Assembly (NCBI RefSeq): GCF_018613935.1 | Contig: NZ_JAGGPF010000001.1 | Span: 310,001-374,000, forward strand | DNA from: Agromyces sp. ISL-38 | GTDB lineage: Bacteria; Actinomycetota; Actinomycetes; Actinomycetales; Microbacteriaceae | DNA: 64,000 bases | Direction: 5' to 3' | Shown: piece after piece, positions 1 through 8,559 of the stretch | Layout: each line of letters starts with the position of its first letter | Position numbering within the stretch: the stretch's first letter is position 1 | Program-made: the position numbers and the translations under genes | The notes under the pieces: generated by a model | The model's database searches: none | What the model was told of the DNA's origin: nothing | What the model saw: the letters and a program-made list of their open reading frames with translations, nothing else

Positions 1-13
1 GAACGGAAAAGCT

Positions 14-1336
14 GTGACTTCTGACGGCGTCCCCCAGCGGACCGGCAACAATCTCGACCCCTGGTACGCGAACTACGCCGAGCGAGCCGCCGGGCTCGCT
101 GCCTCAGAAGTCCGAGCCCTCTTCGCCGTTGCTTCCCGCCCCGAGGTCGTCTCGCTCGCCGGTGGAATGCCCTTCGTGTCGGCGCTGCCGCACGACCTCA
201 TCTCCTCGGCGATGGAGCGAGTGATGCGAGAGCAGGGCGCGGTCGCCCTGCAATACGGCTCTGGTCAGGGGATTCCCCAGCTTCGAGAGCACATCCTCGA
301 GGTCATGGCCCTTGAGGGGATCCGCGGCACGGTCGACAACGTCGTGACCGCCACCGGATCGCAACAGGCCCTCGACCTCGTGGCGAAACTCTTCATCGAC
401 CCGGGCGACGTCATCCTCGCGGAATCGCCGAGCTACGTCGGCGCGCTCGGCGTGTTCCGGTCGTACCAAGCCAACGTCGTGCACGTGGCGATGGACGAGA
501 ACGGGTTGATTCCCGAGGCGTTGCGGCAGACGATCGCCCACCTTCGTGGTCAAGGCCGACGCATCAAGTTCCTCTACACGATCCCGAACTTCCACAATCC
601 CGCCGGTGTGACGCTCTCTGCTGAGCGGCGCCCCGAAATCCTCGAGATCTGCCGTTCCAACGAGATCCTCGTCCTCGAGGACAACCCCTACGGGCTCCTG
701 CATTTCGATGAGCCCGCCCCGAACGCGTTGCGCTCGCTCGATGAGGACCGGGTGATCTACCTCGGCTCCTTCTCGAAGACGCTCGCGCCCGGTTTCCGTG
801 TGGGATGGGCGCTTGCGCCGCACGCGATCCGCGAGAAGCTCATCCTCGCTGCGGAGTCCGCGATCCTCTCGCCGAGCTCGTTCAGCCAACTCGTGGTCTC
901 GGAGTACCTCTCTACTGCCGATTGGCGCGGCCAGATCGACACGTTCCGTGGGGTCTACCGCGAGCGGAAGGACGCGATGATCGAGGCACTGGGGGAGTAC
1001 CTGCCGCAGCTGAGCTGGACGAACCCCAACGGCGGGTTCTACGTGTGGGTCACGATGCCCGACGTGCTCGACTCCAAGCAGATGCTGCCACGCGCCGTGA
1101 AGGAGCTCGTGGCCTACACCCCTGGCACTGCCTTCTTCGCCGACGGCCGCGGTCGTCATGCGATGCGTCTCTCGTTCTGTTATCCGACGCCGGATGCCAT
1201 CAGGCTCGGCATCCGTCGGCTTGCGACCGTTGTGAACGGGGAGCTCGACCTGCTCGACACCTTCGCCGGCACGGGGTCGCTGCAACTCCCGCAGGGCAAT
1301 GGCTACGACTCTGCTCCGCCTTCCGACCTCAAGTAG
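14..1336 (+). CDS. PLP-dependent aminotransferase (fold type I)
   Basis: A 440-residue class I/II aminotransferase of the type called 2-aminoadipate or valine-pyruvate aminotransferase, transferring amino groups between an amino acid and a 2-oxoacid in the cytosol. The PLP lysine is K255 in a GSFSKTLAPGFRVGW motif. NPAGVT and the downstream DNPYG motif mark the cofactor pocket. There is no N-terminal GntR DNA-binding domain, so it is an enzyme and not a MocR regulator. The GTG start at 14 leaves only 13 bases upstream, so an earlier start cannot be excluded. It lies 15 bp before the Ddl-like ligase gene and is probably co-transcribed with it. Substrate is not determinable. Confidence 0.85.
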   Translation: MTSDGVPQRTGNNLDPWYANYAERAAGLAASEVRALFAVASRPEVVSLAGGMPFVSALPHDLISSAMERVMREQGAVALQYGSGQGIPQLREHILEVMALEGIRGTVDNVVTATGSQQALDLVAKLFIDPGDVILAESPSYVGALGVFRSYQANVVHVAMDENGLIPEALRQTIAHLRGQGRRIKFLYTIPNFHNPAGVTLSAERRPEILEICRSNEILVLEDNPYGLLHFDEPAPNALRSLDEDRVIYLGSFSKTLAPGFRVGWALAPHAIREKLILAAESAILSPSSFSQLVVSEYLSTADWRGQIDTFRGVYRERKDAMIEALGEYLPQLSWTNPNGGFYVWVTMPDVLDSKQMLPRAVKELVAYTPGTAFFADGRGRHAMRLSFCYPTPDAIRLGIRRLATVVNGELDLLDTFAGTGSLQLPQGNGYDSAPPSDLK

Positions 1337-1351
1337 GAGAAACCCCAGATC

Positions 1352-2314
1352 ATGAGCGATTCCAACGCGCTGCACGTCGTCGTTCTCGCGGGAGGCATCT
1401 CGCATGAGCGCGATGTCTCGCTTCGTTCCGGGCGACGCGTCGCCGATGCCCTCACCGCGGCAGGCCACCGCGTGGTGTTGCGTGACCCGGATGCCGGACT
1501 GCTGCCGTTCCTCGCGAACGAACGTCCCGACGTGGTCTTCCCCGCCCTGCACGGCTCGAGCGGTGAAGACGGGTCGCTGCTCGAACTCCTCGCTGCGCTC
1601 GGCGTTCCGACTGTCGGATCATCGGGCGCCGCCGCTCGGCGGGCGTGGTCGAAGCCGGTCGCGAGTTCCCTGGTCGCCGAAGCGGGCCTCGCCGTGCCCG
1701 AATCGATCGTCCTCTCACATGAGGCGTTCCGTGAGCTCGGCGCATCGAGCGTGCTGAAGGTGGTGCGCTCAGCCCTTGAGGGCGACCTCGTCGTGAAGCC
1801 GGCCTCCGGTGGGTCGGCGCAGGGTGTGACGATCGTCGACGATCCGAACAACCTGCCCCGCGCCATGGTGGAGGCATTCACCTATGCCGAGGTCGCGGTC
1901 GTCGAGCGCCGGATCTTCGGCACCGAAGTCGCCGTCGGCGTCATCGACACCGGCGCCGGCCCTGAAGTGCTTCCCGTGGTCGAGATCGAGCCCATTGCCG
2001 GCGTCTACAGTTTCCAAGCCCGCTACAACGCGGGGGAGACCACGTTCTATGCGCCGTCTCGTCTCGACGAGACGGCGGTGTCGGCGGTATCGGATGCCGC
2101 GGTGCTGGCGCATCGCACGCTGGGGCTCCGCGACCTCTCGCGCGTCGACTTCATGGTGGATGCCGACGGTCGCCCGTGGTTCCTCGAGGCGAACGTGTTG
2201 CCGGGTCTCACTGAGACGTCGCTCGTACCGCTCGCGATCGCAGCCTCGGGAACCGACTCGGCGAGCGTGTACGACGGACTCGTGCGAACGGCGATCGCCC
2301 GTTCACAGGGCTGA
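1352..2314 (+). CDS. D-alanine--D-alanine ligase family ATP-grasp protein
   Basis: A 320-residue ATP-grasp ligase resembling Ddl, which joins two D-alanines for peptidoglycan precursor synthesis. Visible motifs are an N-terminal ligase domain with HGSSGEDGSLLELL, the ATP-binding VVKPASGGSAQGV segment, and a metal-binding end FLEANVLPGLTETS. The last differs from the classical EVNTLPGMT, so another carboxylate-amine ligase specificity is possible. A GGAGAAACCCC ribosome site precedes the ATG. Ddl-like genes downstream of parAB are common in Actinobacteria. The gene converges on parB. Confidence 0.8.
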   Translation: MSDSNALHVVVLAGGISHERDVSLRSGRRVADALTAAGHRVVLRDPDAGLLPFLANERPDVVFPALHGSSGEDGSLLELLAALGVPTVGSSGAAARRAWSKPVASSLVAEAGLAVPESIVLSHEAFRELGASSVLKVVRSALEGDLVVKPASGGSAQGVTIVDDPNNLPRAMVEAFTYAEVAVVERRIFGTEVAVGVIDTGAGPEVLPVVEIEPIAGVYSFQARYNAGETTFYAPSRLDETAVSAVSDAAVLAHRTLGLRDLSRVDFMVDADGRPWFLEANVLPGLTETSLVPLAIAASGTDSASVYDGLVRTAIARSQG

Positions 2315-2382
2315 TCCCCGCCGGCCGGCCGCGCACCGCATTCTTCTCTGTGCGCAGATCGGCTTGGGCGCTCGGTCGAGCG

Positions 2383-2400
2383 ACCCCGGTGCGTCGGGGT
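2383..2400. terminator. Hairpin between convergent ddl-like gene and parB
   Basis: A six-base-pair stem ACCCCG/CGGGGT with a six-base loop lies in the 93 bp space between two convergent genes. It could end transcription from either side. No U-run is present, so this is a weak assignment. Confidence 0.35.
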
Positions 2401-2407
2401 GAGGCTG

Positions 2408-3391
2408 TCAGACGCCTTCGAGTTCCTCGCCGAGCTCCGAGAGAATACGCCGCAGGTCTTGAACCGTTGCGAAATCGATGCTGATCTGTCCTTTTCGAGC
2501 GCCAATCGCAATCTTGACGCGAGTGTTCAGGCGATCTCCGAGGCGCGACGACAGGTCGTCGAGGAAGTCCTGCCGCTTCCCGGCGGCAGGTTTCGTGCGC
2601 GACGGCTTGGGCGCGCTGGTCGCGATCGCCTCTGCGGCACGCACTGAGAGCTCTTCGTTCACGATCTTGTCGGCGAAGCGCTGCATCTCGCTGGGATCGC
2701 CGAGTGAGAGGATCGCCCTCGCATGCCCGGCGCTCAGCACTCCGGCGGCGACGCGCAGTTGCACGGCCTCGGGCAGCTTCAGGAGGCGCAGGGTGTTCGA
2801 GATCTGAGGCCTGGATCGTCCGATGCGCGTAGCGAGCTCTTCCTGCGTGATGCCGAAATCGGCGAGCAGTTGCTGGTAGGCCGAAGCTTCTTCGAGCGGG
2901 TTGAGCTGCGACCGGTGCAGGTTCTCGAGTAGCGCGTCGCGAAGCATGGCCTCGTTCGCGGTGTCCTTGACGACTGCTGGAATCGTATCGAGGCCAGCCT
3001 CCTTCGTCGCGCGTAGGCGACGCTCACCCATGACGAGCTCGTACTTCCCCGTAAGGTCGGGGTGAGGTCGCACGACGATCGGCTGGAGCACACCGAATTC
3101 ACGGATGCTGTGCACGAGTTCAGCGAGGTCATCGGGATCGAAGTTGTTTCGCGGCTGCTGCGCATTCGGCAGGATATCGTTCGGATCGAGTCGCGCCAGG
3201 CGAGCACCCGGTACCGTCAACAGCCCCTCGGCTTCCGCGGCCTGTTCGACCGCCGCCATCGCGGTCGCCGTGGTCTCCGCCCCCGGGAAGAAGACATCGA
3301 CTGGGCGTGCTGGGTGCCGATTCGCGTCATCGCCGCCCGGGATAAGTGCACCGATGCCTCGGCCGAGTCCGGTTCGCTTCGTTGCTGCCAT
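2408..3391 (-). CDS. parB: Chromosome partitioning protein ParB
   Basis: A 327-residue ParB that binds parS and, as a CTP-dependent clamp, spreads along origin DNA for segregation by ParA. The N-terminus carries the TGLGRGIGALIP motif typical of actinobacterial ParB. It is followed by the CTPase/ParB-N domain with GERRLRATKEAG (about residues 120-135) and a helix-turn-helix around TRIGRSRPQISNTLRLL. The C-terminal dimerisation domain ends in ELGEELEGV. The start overlaps the parA stop by one base (TGATG), giving translational coupling. Six parS-like sites lie within 6 kb upstream. Confidence 0.97.
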   Translation of the reverse strand: MAATKRTGLGRGIGALIPGGDDANRHPARPVDVFFPGAETTATAMAAVEQAAEAEGLLTVPGARLARLDPNDILPNAQQPRNNFDPDDLAELVHSIREFGVLQPIVVRPHPDLTGKYELVMGERRLRATKEAGLDTIPAVVKDTANEAMLRDALLENLHRSQLNPLEEASAYQQLLADFGITQEELATRIGRSRPQISNTLRLLKLPEAVQLRVAAGVLSAGHARAILSLGDPSEMQRFADKIVNEELSVRAAEAIATSAPKPSRTKPAAGKRQDFLDDLSSRLGDRLNTRVKIAIGARKGQISIDFATVQDLRRILSELGEELEGV

Positions 3392-5748
3392 CAGTGTGAC
3401 TCCTCGGGGTTCGAAACGCTCCGCCGAGCGATCTCAGCGGCCGCCTCTCGGTATGACAGCGATCCGCTCGACGCGTAGTCGTAGCTGATCACGCTCTGCC
3501 CATAGCTGGGCGCCTCGGAAACCCGCACCGAGCGGGGAATGATCGTTTCGAGGGTTTGGGTGGGGAAGTGGTCGCGCACCTCTTGGGCGACCTGCTGCGC
3601 GAGGTTGGTACGCGAGTCGTACATCGTCAGCAGGATTGTCGAGAGTCGAAGCTCGGGGTTGAGGTGCTTCTCGATGAGCTCGATGTTGCTGAGGAGTTGG
3701 GAGAGTCCCTCGAGTGCGTAGTACTCGCACTGGATCGGGATGAGCACCTCGCGAGCGGCGACGAAGGCGTTGATCGTCAGGAGCCCCAGCGATGGTGGGC
3801 AGTCGATGAAGACGTAGTCGTACGGCTTCTCCATCGAAGCGAGATGCGCGTCGAGTGCTCGTCGGAGACGCTGTTCGCGTGCGACGAGTGACACGAGTTC
3901 GATCTCGGCGCCGGCGAGGTGGATCGTCGCGGGCACGCAATCGAGCCGCTCGTGCTCAGTCGAAGGCTGAACGACTTCTCCCAGGGACAGATCGGAGACC
4001 AGCACCTCGTAGACACTCTGTCGTTCGGACCGGTGGTCGACGCCGAGCGCCGTCGAGGCGTTTCCCTGCGGGTCGAGGTCGACGACGAGCACGCGAGCGC
4101 CGGATCGGGCGAGCGCCGCAGCGAGGTTCACCGCACTGGTGGTCTTCCCGACACCGCCCTTCTGATTCGAGATCGTGAAGATTCGCGTTGCCGGGGGGAG
4201 CGGGAGTACCGCCTCATCGAGCGCGATGCGACGTCGCGTCTCATCGGCAAGTTCGTAGGCCAGGGGAGTTCCTCCGTAGTCGAGGGATGTTTCACGTGAA
4301 ACATCACGTTCATGGGGTGCGGTCGGGGCAATGATCGGGGTGATCGATGGGGCCGCAGTGCCAATCGGCTCGTGGGGTATATCGTCGACCGCTTCAGCTG
4401 TGATGTCCACTACTTCGGGCGCCGAAGCACCCTCGCCGGCGCTGACCATCGAGCGTGAACCGTACTCGGCTGCAGGGAAAGCTGCATAGGGCATCCCCGA
4501 GGCATCGCGGACCTGTTCCTCATTGCGGCCGTGAACCACCGATTCGGCTTGCCCGCTCAGTTCGGCTTGCCCGCTCAGTTCGGCTTGCCCGCTCAGTTCG
4601 GCCTGCCCGCTCAGTTCGGCCTGCCCGCCCGCTTTCGCGTGCCCAGGCAGTTCGGCGTACCCGCCCACCTCGGCCTGCCCACGCAGTTCGGCTTGCCCTC
4701 CCGCTTCTGGATGGTCATCCAGTTCGGCGTACCCGCCCACCTCGGCCTGCCCACGCAGTTCGGCTTGCCCGCCCGCTTCTGGATGGTCATCCAGTTCGGC
4801 GCGCTCACCCACTCCGGGATACTCGCCCGATGCGGGGTGCCCACCCACTTCGGGCTGCCCGCCTGCTTCCGGGTGCCCGCCCGCTTCCGGGTGATCAACC
4901 GAACCGGGACGCTCGCCCGCTCCGGGCTCCGCGAGCGCAGGTGTTGAAGCAGATGTCAACTGCGGGCCGGGCCAGGAATCGTCACCGCCGAACGCAAGCG
5001 ATCGTGCCTCGGCTTCGTGCTCCGGCCCTGCTCCCGCAGCGGGTGCAGATTCCGGCTGGGTCTGCCGAGCTTCTGGGCGCGGTGCACCAAGTGACGAGAC
5101 CGTGTCGGCGGCGGCATCGCCGACGATCTCGCGAATGATGTCTTCAAGGAGGCGGTCGGCGTTCGATTGAGGATGGACATCTGCAGAGGTCGTCGGGTGC
5201 CCGTGCACCGGTTCCTCATCCAAGGCAGCGGCAGTCGCGGCGTCCCAATCGATGCCTGAAGTGAGCACCGGACTCGCTGGCGTGGATCCTTGGTCGGATG
5301 CGACGGGGTCGGAACTGACTCCGTCGGGCGTGCGATCCGAGCTGCTCGGCGCCGACCATGTGGGAACCACCTGGGCGGCTGATGCTGCGCGATGCTTCTC
5401 TTCCTGTTCCCGCGGCCGCGGAGTCTGATCAACCGACGTGCTTTCGAATGGGCGCGCCGAGTCCAGTCGATCACCGTCTGCTCGAGGTGCGATCGGTTCG
5501 CCGTGATTCACCGGCCCCGCATCCACTGTCGGCATGGAGTCGCGGCCGGCCAGCTGGCCCACCTCATCGAAGCGGCGTACCTCGGGACTCCATTGCTGGA
5601 GATCATCGTCGTCGAAGGCAGGGTCTGGTGAAGCGGTCTCGCGAAGCTCATGACCAGTTCTCGCATGGATCGTGCCATCAGCGTGCTCGTCGGGGTTCGG
5701 CTGGGAGCGCTTGCGATGAAACCATCCGCGTCCCCCGACCTTTGCCAT
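3391..5748 (-). CDS. parA: ParA ATPase with long repetitive N-terminal extension
   Basis: A 785-residue protein whose last ~265 residues are a standard ParA/Soj ATPase. Walker A KGGVGKTT is at 530-537, with VLVVDLDPQGNAST and VFIDCPPSLGLL further on. Ordinary ParA proteins are about 260-320 residues. Here ~500 residues precede the ATPase: a basic start (WFHRKR), a low-complexity acidic Ser/Pro/Asp region, then hexapeptide repeats (AELSGQ, HPEAGG) at about residues 283-402. The ATG at 5748 has GGAG nine bases upstream. The next sensible in-frame ATG (4449) would give 352 residues but has no ribosome site. A perfect parS lies inside the gene and encodes DVSRET just before the ATPase. The full length is an inference from an uninterrupted frame. 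Confidence 0.88.
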   Translation of the reverse strand: MAKVGGRGWFHRKRSQPNPDEHADGTIHARTGHELRETASPDPAFDDDDLQQWSPEVRRFDEVGQLAGRDSMPTVDAGPVNHGEPIAPRADGDRLDSARPFESTSVDQTPRPREQEEKHRAASAAQVVPTWSAPSSSDRTPDGVSSDPVASDQGSTPASPVLTSGIDWDAATAAALDEEPVHGHPTTSADVHPQSNADRLLEDIIREIVGDAAADTVSSLGAPRPEARQTQPESAPAAGAGPEHEAEARSLAFGGDDSWPGPQLTSASTPALAEPGAGERPGSVDHPEAGGHPEAGGQPEVGGHPASGEYPGVGERAELDDHPEAGGQAELRGQAEVGGYAELDDHPEAGGQAELRGQAEVGGYAELPGHAKAGGQAELSGQAELSGQAELSGQAELSGQAESVVHGRNEEQVRDASGMPYAAFPAAEYGSRSMVSAGEGASAPEVVDITAEAVDDIPHEPIGTAAPSITPIIAPTAPHERDVSRETSLDYGGTPLAYELADETRRRIALDEAVLPLPPATRIFTISNQKGGVGKTTSAVNLAAALARSGARVLVVDLDPQGNASTALGVDHRSERQSVYEVLVSDLSLGEVVQPSTEHERLDCVPATIHLAGAEIELVSLVAREQRLRRALDAHLASMEKPYDYVFIDCPPSLGLLTINAFVAAREVLIPIQCEYYALEGLSQLLSNIELIEKHLNPELRLSTILLTMYDSRTNLAQQVAQEVRDHFPTQTLETIIPRSVRVSEAPSYGQSVISYDYASSGSLSYREAAAEIARRSVSNPEESH
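4288..4303. other. parS: parS site (perfect 16-mer) inside parA
   Basis: TGTTTCACGTGAAACA is identical to the canonical bacterial parS palindrome bound by ParB. It lies within the parA coding sequence and is read as Asp-Val-Ser-Arg-Glu-Thr. Confidence 0.95.
4543..4632. repeat. 18-bp tandem repeat (5 copies) within parA
   Basis: Five consecutive 18-bp units of the form TTCGGCTTGCCCGCTCAG run from 4543 to 4632, with one or two substitutions in the later copies. On the coding (minus) strand they encode repeats of the hexapeptide GQAELS. The unit length is a multiple of three, so copy-number changes would keep the frame. Confidence 0.93.
4651..4794. repeat. 72-bp tandem duplication within parA
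   Basis: Positions 4651-4722 and 4723-4794 are near-identical 72-bp units; the visible difference is one base in the CCCTCCCG/CCCGCCCG stretch. Each encodes 24 residues containing DDHPEAGGQAEL and RGQAEVGGYAEL. The near-identity suggests a recent in-frame duplication. Confidence 0.92.
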
Positions 5749-6060
5749 GCCGACTACTCCAAATCGCTGCGCGTTTGCATCATTCCCAGTTCGTTCCCGC
5801 CTGGGTCGATCCGAGAGTCCAGCCTAACCGGCCCCATCGACACACATGCGTGTTCCGACTGACTGGCGGGACATTTCCATCACCCGCGCGTTGTAGAGGA
5901 CGACTGCTGTGCGAGCCGACCAGTTCTCTCTCTTCGACCGGCGGGAAAGGGGTCCCACAGGCGTCCAGATGGTGCGGGGGAGGGCAGCATTTCGAAGTCG
6001 GGGCGCGCAATCGCCTCGTCCAAGACCCACGAGGCTTGAGGTTCCACCCACCACTGCCGC

Positions 6061-6076
6061 CGTTTCACGTGAAACG
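6061..6076. other. parS: parS site
   Basis: CGTTTCACGTGAAACG is a perfect 16-bp palindrome. It differs from canonical parS only at the outermost base on each side, a tolerated variation. Confidence 0.9.
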
Positions 6077-6348
6077 CGTGGACATGAGAATCCACGGGAA
6101 GCCGCAGGGTGATTTGGGGCGTCAACGATGCGGCGGAGCGGCCGGTAGCTGGTGTAACCCGAGAGTGGAATGTGGGTTCGCCTCGAGCTTGCGCAGCGAG
6201 GCAGCTGCCCCGAGCCCGAACAGACCACGATGGGACAGAAGGCCTGAACAGAGATCGGGCACCGAAAATACCTCATACGAGTTGCCGTCGACGGGCCCGT
6301 GGGACCCAACCAACAGTGTCCCGATGTGGGGGACCAAGGAAGAAGGGC

Positions 6349-6364
6349 TGTTTCACGTGAACCC
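6349..6364. other. parS: Degenerate parS site
   Basis: TGTTTCACGTGAACCC matches the left half of parS and the core CACGTG, but has two mismatches (positions 14 and 16) on the right. It may be a weaker ParB site or a decaying copy. Confidence 0.6.
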
Positions 6365-6399
6365 ACGGGGCACAAACCGGACGACCAGGTCCCCGTTCA

Positions 6400-6415
6400 T
6401 GTTTCACGTGAAACG
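6400..6415. other. parS: parS site
   Basis: TGTTTCACGTGAAACG differs from canonical parS by one outer base. It starts 36 bp after the end of the preceding degenerate copy. Confidence 0.92.
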
Positions 6416-6461
6416 TCTACTCACGCAATGACGGGTCGGGTGAAGGCGACCCATCCGACTA

Positions 6462-6477
6462 CGTTTCACGTGAAACA
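6462..6477. other. parS: parS site
   Basis: CGTTTCACGTGAAACA differs from canonical parS by one outer base. It is the third site in a 130-bp cluster. Confidence 0.92.
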
Positions 6478-6627
6478 TCGGGCTCCGAGTTGGGGACACA
6501 GACCAGCTCGCTATTCCCCTGACACCGAGGCCAGGCCGCGGTGGCTGGCTTCCAGCCCGCCAGTCTTGGTTCTCTCAGTTCAGGGGCAGATATATGTGTG
6601 TTCGAAGAACCGGAACTGACGACGCGC

Positions 6628-7044
6628 TCACTGCACTCGGGGCTGGCTGAAGCGCAGCATGTTGCCGGAGGGATCGCGGAAGGCGCAGTCGCGGACACCG
6701 TAGAACTGGTCGGCCGGCTCCTGCAGCACCTCGCCGCCCGCGGCGCTGATGCGCTCGAAGGTCGCGTCGCAGTCATCGGTGCTGAAGATGACGCCGCGCA
6801 GCAAGCCCTTCGCCAGGAGTTCCGCCGCGGCCTGCTTGTCGGCGGGCGAGGCGTTCGGGTCCGCGACCGGCGGTTCGAGAACGATGTTCACGTCAGGCTG
6901 AGACGGCGAGCCGACGGTCACCCAGCGCATCCCCTCGTACGAGACGTCGTTGCGCACCTCGAGGCCGAGCACATCCCGATAGAAGGCGAGTGCCTTGTCA
7001 TGGTCATCGACGGCGATGAACGTCTGTGAAAGCTTGATATCCAT
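6628..7044 (-). CDS. VOC family (glyoxalase/bleomycin-resistance fold) protein
   Basis: A 138-residue vicinal-oxygen-chelate protein beginning MDIKLSQTFIAVDDHDKALAFYRDVLGLEV and ending with the GVRDCAFRDPSGNMLRF motif typical of the second beta-alpha-beta half. Such small VOC proteins bind or modify varied small molecules; the substrate is unknown. The ATG at 7044 follows the stop of the upstream araC-type gene by five bases, so the two are an operon. The reading frame continues upstream into araC, but that part is not VOC-like. Confidence 0.85.
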   Translation of the reverse strand: MDIKLSQTFIAVDDHDKALAFYRDVLGLEVRNDVSYEGMRWVTVGSPSQPDVNIVLEPPVADPNASPADKQAAAELLAKGLLRGVIFSTDDCDATFERISAAGGEVLQEPADQFYGVRDCAFRDPSGNMLRFSQPRVQ

Positions 7045-7049
7045 GCGAT

Positions 7050-7475
7050 TCACGATACGGGCCGTGGAGCAGTGGATGCTTCTCCATTCCTGACCGGACG
7101 TGTGTAGATCTTGGCGACGCACGCCGGGATTGCGGCGGCCTCGTCGTGGCTGCGCGCCCGGTACGAACTCGGGCTTTCGCCAACCAACTCGCTGAAACGC
7201 GAGCTGAACGACCCGAGCGACGTGCATCCGACGGTGAAGCAGACCTCTGTCACCGTCAGGTCACCCCGCCGGAGCAACGCCTTGGCCCGCTCGATCCGAC
7301 GCGTCATCAGGTGGCTGTAGGGCGTCTCCCCGAAGGCAGCGCGGAAGCTCCGTGAGAAATGGCCCGGCGACATGAGGGCGGCGCTTGCGAGCGCGGGAAC
7401 ATCGAGCGGCTTCGCGTAGTCGCGGTCCATCAAGTCACGGGCCCGGCGCAGCCGGACAAGGTCCTCCAACGTCAC
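7050..7475 (-). CDS. AraC-family transcriptional regulator (DNA-binding domain only)
   Basis: A 141-residue protein made up almost entirely of an AraC/XylS double helix-turn-helix domain: DVPALASAALMSPGHFSRSFRAAFGETPYSHL, then VTEVCFTVGCTSLGSFSSRFSELVGESPSSYR. It lacks a ligand-binding N-terminal domain. The GTG at 7475 (reading VTLEDLVRLRRARDL) fits the family start; the frame is open further upstream but is low-complexity there. It is coupled to the VOC gene, a pairing frequent in Actinobacteria, and probably controls it. Confidence 0.8.
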   Translation of the reverse strand: MTLEDLVRLRRARDLMDRDYAKPLDVPALASAALMSPGHFSRSFRAAFGETPYSHLMTRRIERAKALLRRGDLTVTEVCFTVGCTSLGSFSSRFSELVGESPSSYRARSHDEAAAIPACVAKIYTRPVRNGEASTAPRPVS

Positions 7476-8559
7476 GCCCCCAGCATCCCACAACCCGGGC
7501 GACGCCGGAACTAGCGCCTGGGGAGGGTCGGCTGGGGGTGCGGCGGGAGCACCGAGTACGCAATCGGTCGCTGCCTCTCGCACACGTCGCGGACTCGTGT
7601 GTCGCAACGATGCGGAGCATGCAGCCGGCCTTCTCCCGGCGGCGGCGGTGACTTGTCCAGCTGACCGATCAGTCACAGCAGCAAAGACATCCAGTCCAAT
7701 TGCTGCCGTACGAGATCACCGCTGAACTGGCCGCATCGGGGACGCCCCAGCGCGGGAGACGATGCAAGCAGCCGATGGGATCGGCAGAATCGTCGCCATG
7801 CAAAGTGCCGTCCCGCCAGGTGCGGCGCCGACAAAGCGCGCGGCCGACGGCAATGATGTGCACACCGCCAAGGACGAAGGCCGGCAGATTACCGGCGGGC
7901 GTGTACTGACAAGTGACTCGGTGTATGGGGGCGGACTGCAGACCCCCTGCAAACTGCGTGGGCAGGCGCCATCGATTCGGCTGGCCGCCAGCGATCACCG
8001 AGTAGCCATCAAGGCGGATATCGACGTTAGCCACACTGAACTACCTCTGCGGCCGCGATCGGCCTACTCGACCACCGGGATAATCCTCGGGTAGCGCTCG
8101 AGACGGGCATCGGCGTTAGCGAGACTGGTGGCCTCTCGATACGGCCGCGGCCCCACCCGCCCAACGCGGCGGCGTTGGCGAGAGGCGCTCAGGGCGGGTA
8201 AACGCGTCGGTGAGACTGTGGTGGCCTTGATATGGCCGCGAGCGGCCGTACTCAACGGCCGGGATAGGTCGTAAGGAAGCGCTCAGAGCGGGTGACGGCG
8301 GTAGCCAGAACTGAAGTGGCCTCGACACGGTCGCGAGCAGCGTGCTCGACCACCGGGATACGTCGTCAGGTGCGCTCACCACAGGTATCGGCACCGACTG
8401 ACGTGGCCGAGATACGGCCGCGAGCGGCCTACTCAGCCACCAGGGAAGGTCCACCGATCGCGCCCAAGCCGCGGGCGGGTGGCCTACTCGACTACCGGGG
8501 GCGCTCCTCCGGTTGCGCGAAAGACGAGAGCGGCCTACTCGACCAACGGGCGTGGGCGG
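7476..8559. other. 1.1-kb region without recognisable genes
   Basis: The left part (7476-8040) shows several overlapping open frames on both strands, none with a ribosome site, recognisable protein or coherent coding signal. It should hold the araC promoter. The right part (8050-8550) is a palindromic repeat array, listed separately. Together with the araC/VOC pair this separates parA from rsmG, which are usually adjacent. Confidence 0.6.
8050..8550. repeat. Array of about seven degenerate palindromic repeats
   Basis: Related units recur about every 80-110 bp. The two core parts are GATACGGCCGCGAGCGGCC, which can fold as a hairpin (GGCCGC/GCGGCC), and CTACTCGACCACCGGG. Copies are visible near 8050, 8126, 8219, 8316, 8402, 8478 and 8530, with substitutions and truncations. 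Similar elements occur singly at 24304 and 28608. This is a REP-like intergenic repeat family. Confidence 0.75.

Larger units (their letters stand above)
5749..6627. other. Non-coding parS-rich region upstream of parA
   Basis: About 880 bp between parA and the VOC gene with no convincing gene. Its reading frames are short and have no ribosome sites. It holds four of the six parS-like sites (6061, 6349, 6400, 6462), three of them within 130 bp. The parA promoter should lie near 5760-5850. A rough inverted pair, GGTTCT and AGAACC, sits at about 6568-6615. Confidence 0.7.

Noticed and set aside
4543..4900. The parA repeats as a CRISPR array
   Set aside because: Units are 18 or 72 bp, contiguous without unique spacers, and stay in the coding frame.
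7669..8094. Overlapping open frames on both strands between araC and the repeat array
   Set aside because: No ribosome sites, no recognisable motifs, and the frames run into the palindromic repeats.
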